Positions 32,579 to 34,168 of a DNA stretch of 34,168 nt are shown one piece after another. Each line of letters starts with the position of its first letter. Within the stretch, counting starts at the first letter, position 1. The notes under the pieces are model-generated. The model was given only the letters and a program-made list of their open reading frames with translations. It did not search any database and was not told where the DNA came from. The position numbers were made by a program, and so were the translations under genes. Source of the stretch: Nostoc sp. CCCryo 231-06 (GTDB taxonomy: Bacteria; Cyanobacteriota; Cyanobacteriia; Cyanobacteriales; Nostocaceae). The stretch is taken from positions 1-34,168 of the forward strand of contig JAHCSU010000569.1 in NCBI GenBank assembly GCA_023522315.1, given 5' to 3'.

Positions 32579-34168
32579 ATGATAGAAGAAAATAGAATTT
32601 CTGCTCTACGTTCCCAACTTTCCCCATCAAAACAGCAGCTACTAGCAAAGCTGTTACAGGGTAAAACTCAGCAAACATCAGAATCAGATACCCTGCATTC
32701 CCTACCGAAAATTGTCCCCAACCCAGAAGGGCGCTATCAACCTTTTCCTCTCACCGAGATGCAACAGGCTTATTGGCTCGGTAGAAATGATGTGTTTGAT
32801 TTGGGTAATGTGTCCATGCACCATTATCTAGAACTGGATGCCGCCGATTTAGACATAGAACAATTTAATCGCGCCTGGAATCGACTCATTCAGCATCATG
32901 ACATGATGCGTGCCATTGTGCTGCCAAATGGTCAACAGCAGATTTTGGCAGAAGTACCGCTTTATGAAATTCAAGTATTGGATCTGCAGGAGCAACACGA
33001 ACGGACTATTAGTTCTAAATTGCAAGTTATTCGCGATCGCCTTTCCCATCAAGTTTTACCTCTAGACCAGTGGCCGCAGTTTGAGATTGTCGCTACACAA
33101 TTTAGCGATCGCCATTTCCGACTACATATCAGTTTAGATGGCTGGTGCATCGACTATTGGAGTAGTGTCAAGCTGTTTCAAGACTTATCTCAACTCTACA
33201 ACGAGCCTAACCAGCCCTTACCTAATTTAGAAATTTCATTCCGAGATTATGTTCTCGCCACACTCGCCCTCAAAGATAGCCCCAGCTATCAGAGTTCTCT
33301 AGATTACTGGCTACGCCGTATCCCCACACTGCCGCCAGCACCAGAATTGCCCTTAGCAAACAATCCTAATTCCATCATCAACCCTCACTTTAAACGCTTA
33401 CAATCCACATTAGAGCCGCAAACTTGGCAACAACTTAAGCAGCGAGGTTCTCAAGTCAATTTGACCGCCACAGGTATCTTACTTGCTGCCTATGCCGAGA
33501 TTCTCACCCTTTGGAGTAAGCACCCCAAATTTACTATCAATGTACCTTCCTTCAACCGTCTGCCTTTTCATCCTCAAGTCAACGAAATCATCGGGGAATG
33601 CGCTTCATTTACCCTGCTAGAAATAGATAATTCCCGACAGGAATCTTTTGCAGTCCGCGCCCAGCAGATGCAAACACAGCTATGGAACGACTTAGAACAT
33701 GAATTGGTGAGTGGAGTGCGAGTACTGCGCGAATGGACTAAAGCTCAAGAAAAAGCTTCCAGAGCAGGTACTATGCCCATCGTATTTACTCACGGGCCAC
33801 AAGCAGATGAGAACAATCCTTTATCGATAAATTTTATTGAACAGCAGACAGAAATTGTTTATGGCATTTCTCAAACACCGCAAGTTTGGATAGACAATCA
33901 ATACGCTGTGAAATCTGATGGCACTTTGGCATTCAATTGGGACTTTGTAGCAGAACTCTTTCCCCAAGACATGGTAGAAGATATGTTTGACACCTACTGT
34001 CATCTGCTCACACGTCTGGCACATGAAGAAAAAGCATGGCAACAGACAACACTAGAATTATTGCCACCCGCACAATTAGCACAAAGAACAAGCATTAACG
34101 CCACCACTGGCCCGATTTCAACTGAGTTACTACACACTTTATTTATTAACCAAGTACCACAGCGACCA
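32579..34168 (+). CDS. NRPS starting with Cy domain, truncated by window end
   Basis: The frame is open from ATG 32579 (AAGGA ribosome site, 22 bp after the previous stop) to the last base, 530 codons. A short helical N-terminus (SPSKQQLLAKLL) precedes a heterocyclisation domain from ~residue 58 (RYQPFPLTEMQQAYWLGR) with DGWCIDYWS as the DxxxxDxxS signature. The last visible residues (LLHTLFINQVPQRP) are the beginning of an adenylation domain. So at least one more Cys, Ser or Thr is expected to be added and cyclised. Amino-acid specificity, later domains and chain release are beyond the window. Confidence 0.88.
   Translation, partial: MIEENRISALRSQLSPSKQQLLAKLLQGKTQQTSESDTLHSLPKIVPNPEGRYQPFPLTEMQQAYWLGRNDVFDLGNVSMHHYLELDAADLDIEQFNRAWNRLIQHHDMMRAIVLPNGQQQILAEVPLYEIQVLDLQEQHERTISSKLQVIRDRLSHQVLPLDQWPQFEIVATQFSDRHFRLHISLDGWCIDYWSSVKLFQDLSQLYNEPNQPLPNLEISFRDYVLATLALKDSPSYQSSLDYWLRRIPTLPPAPELPLANNPNSIINPHFKRLQSTLEPQTWQQLKQRGSQVNLTATGILLAAYAEILTLWSKHPKFTINVPSFNRLPFHPQVNEIIGECASFTLLEIDNSRQESFAVRAQQMQTQLWNDLEHELVSGVRVLREWTKAQEKASRAGTMPIVFTHGPQADENNPLSINFIEQQTEIVYGISQTPQVWIDNQYAVKSDGTLAFNWDFVAELFPQDMVEDMFDTYCHLLTRLAHEEKAWQQTTLELLPPAQLAQRTSINATTGPISTELLHTLFINQVPQRP

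Noticed and set aside
1-34168. CRISPR array, tRNA or rRNA genes
   Set aside because: No regularly spaced direct repeats and no recognisable tRNA or rRNA sequence were seen.

Overview
This window comes from a cyanobacterium, most likely a filamentous one. The HIP1 octamer GCGATCGC recurs through coding and non-coding DNA, base composition is AT-rich, the TonB receptor carries AMIN domains as cyanobacterial receptors often do, and the short repeats are of cyanobacterial style. The window is dominated by one biosynthetic and transport locus for a phenolic thiazoline/thiazole metallophore of the pyochelin/yersiniabactin class. Chlorination or bromination is implied by two flavin-dependent halogenase-like genes. 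The locus runs off the right edge.

Left flank (1-1093): the tail of a Tn3-family transposase with its terminal inverted repeat (about 418-456), directly abutting a truncated DDE transposase gene, then a 136-bp MITE-like element with 17-bp imperfect terminal repeats and a perfect 10-bp target duplication. Leftward block (1094-8823, minus strand): two ABC half-transporters of the YbtP/YbtQ-IrtA/IrtB type overlapping by 4 bp, a TcmP/LCM-type methyltransferase, and a 999-aa TonB-dependent receptor with two AMIN domains. The 685-bp divergent control region (8824-9508) holds a perfect TGATAATnATTATCA Fur box, a second Fur-like 9-bp inverted repeat just upstream of the receptor, and a third palindrome.

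Rightward block (9509 to the end, plus strand, all genes co-directional): free-standing ACP, AcpS-type phosphopantetheinyl transferase, benzoate-CoA-ligase-like activating enzyme, salicylate synthase (Irp9/MbtI type), a second AcpS-like protein with substituted key residues, halogenase 1, a ketosynthase III-like protein fused to a carrier domain, halogenase 2, NRPS TubC-dock/Cy/A(Cys)/PCP, PKS KS/AT(malonyl)/KR/DH, hybrid ER/ACP/Cy/A(Cys) with embedded Ox/PCP, and a third NRPS starting with Cy that is cut by the window end.

Inferred assembly: chorismate gives salicylate, which is activated onto the free ACP, possibly halogenated and possibly handed over by the KSIII-ACP. It is then condensed with Cys and cyclised to a thiazoline, extended by one fully reduced malonyl unit, and condensed with a second Cys that is cyclised and oxidised to a thiazole, then passed to a further Cy module. 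The receptor and ABC pair would take the metal complex back in (or export the ligand) under Fur control. No release domain or pathway regulator is inside the window, so the final product cannot be stated.
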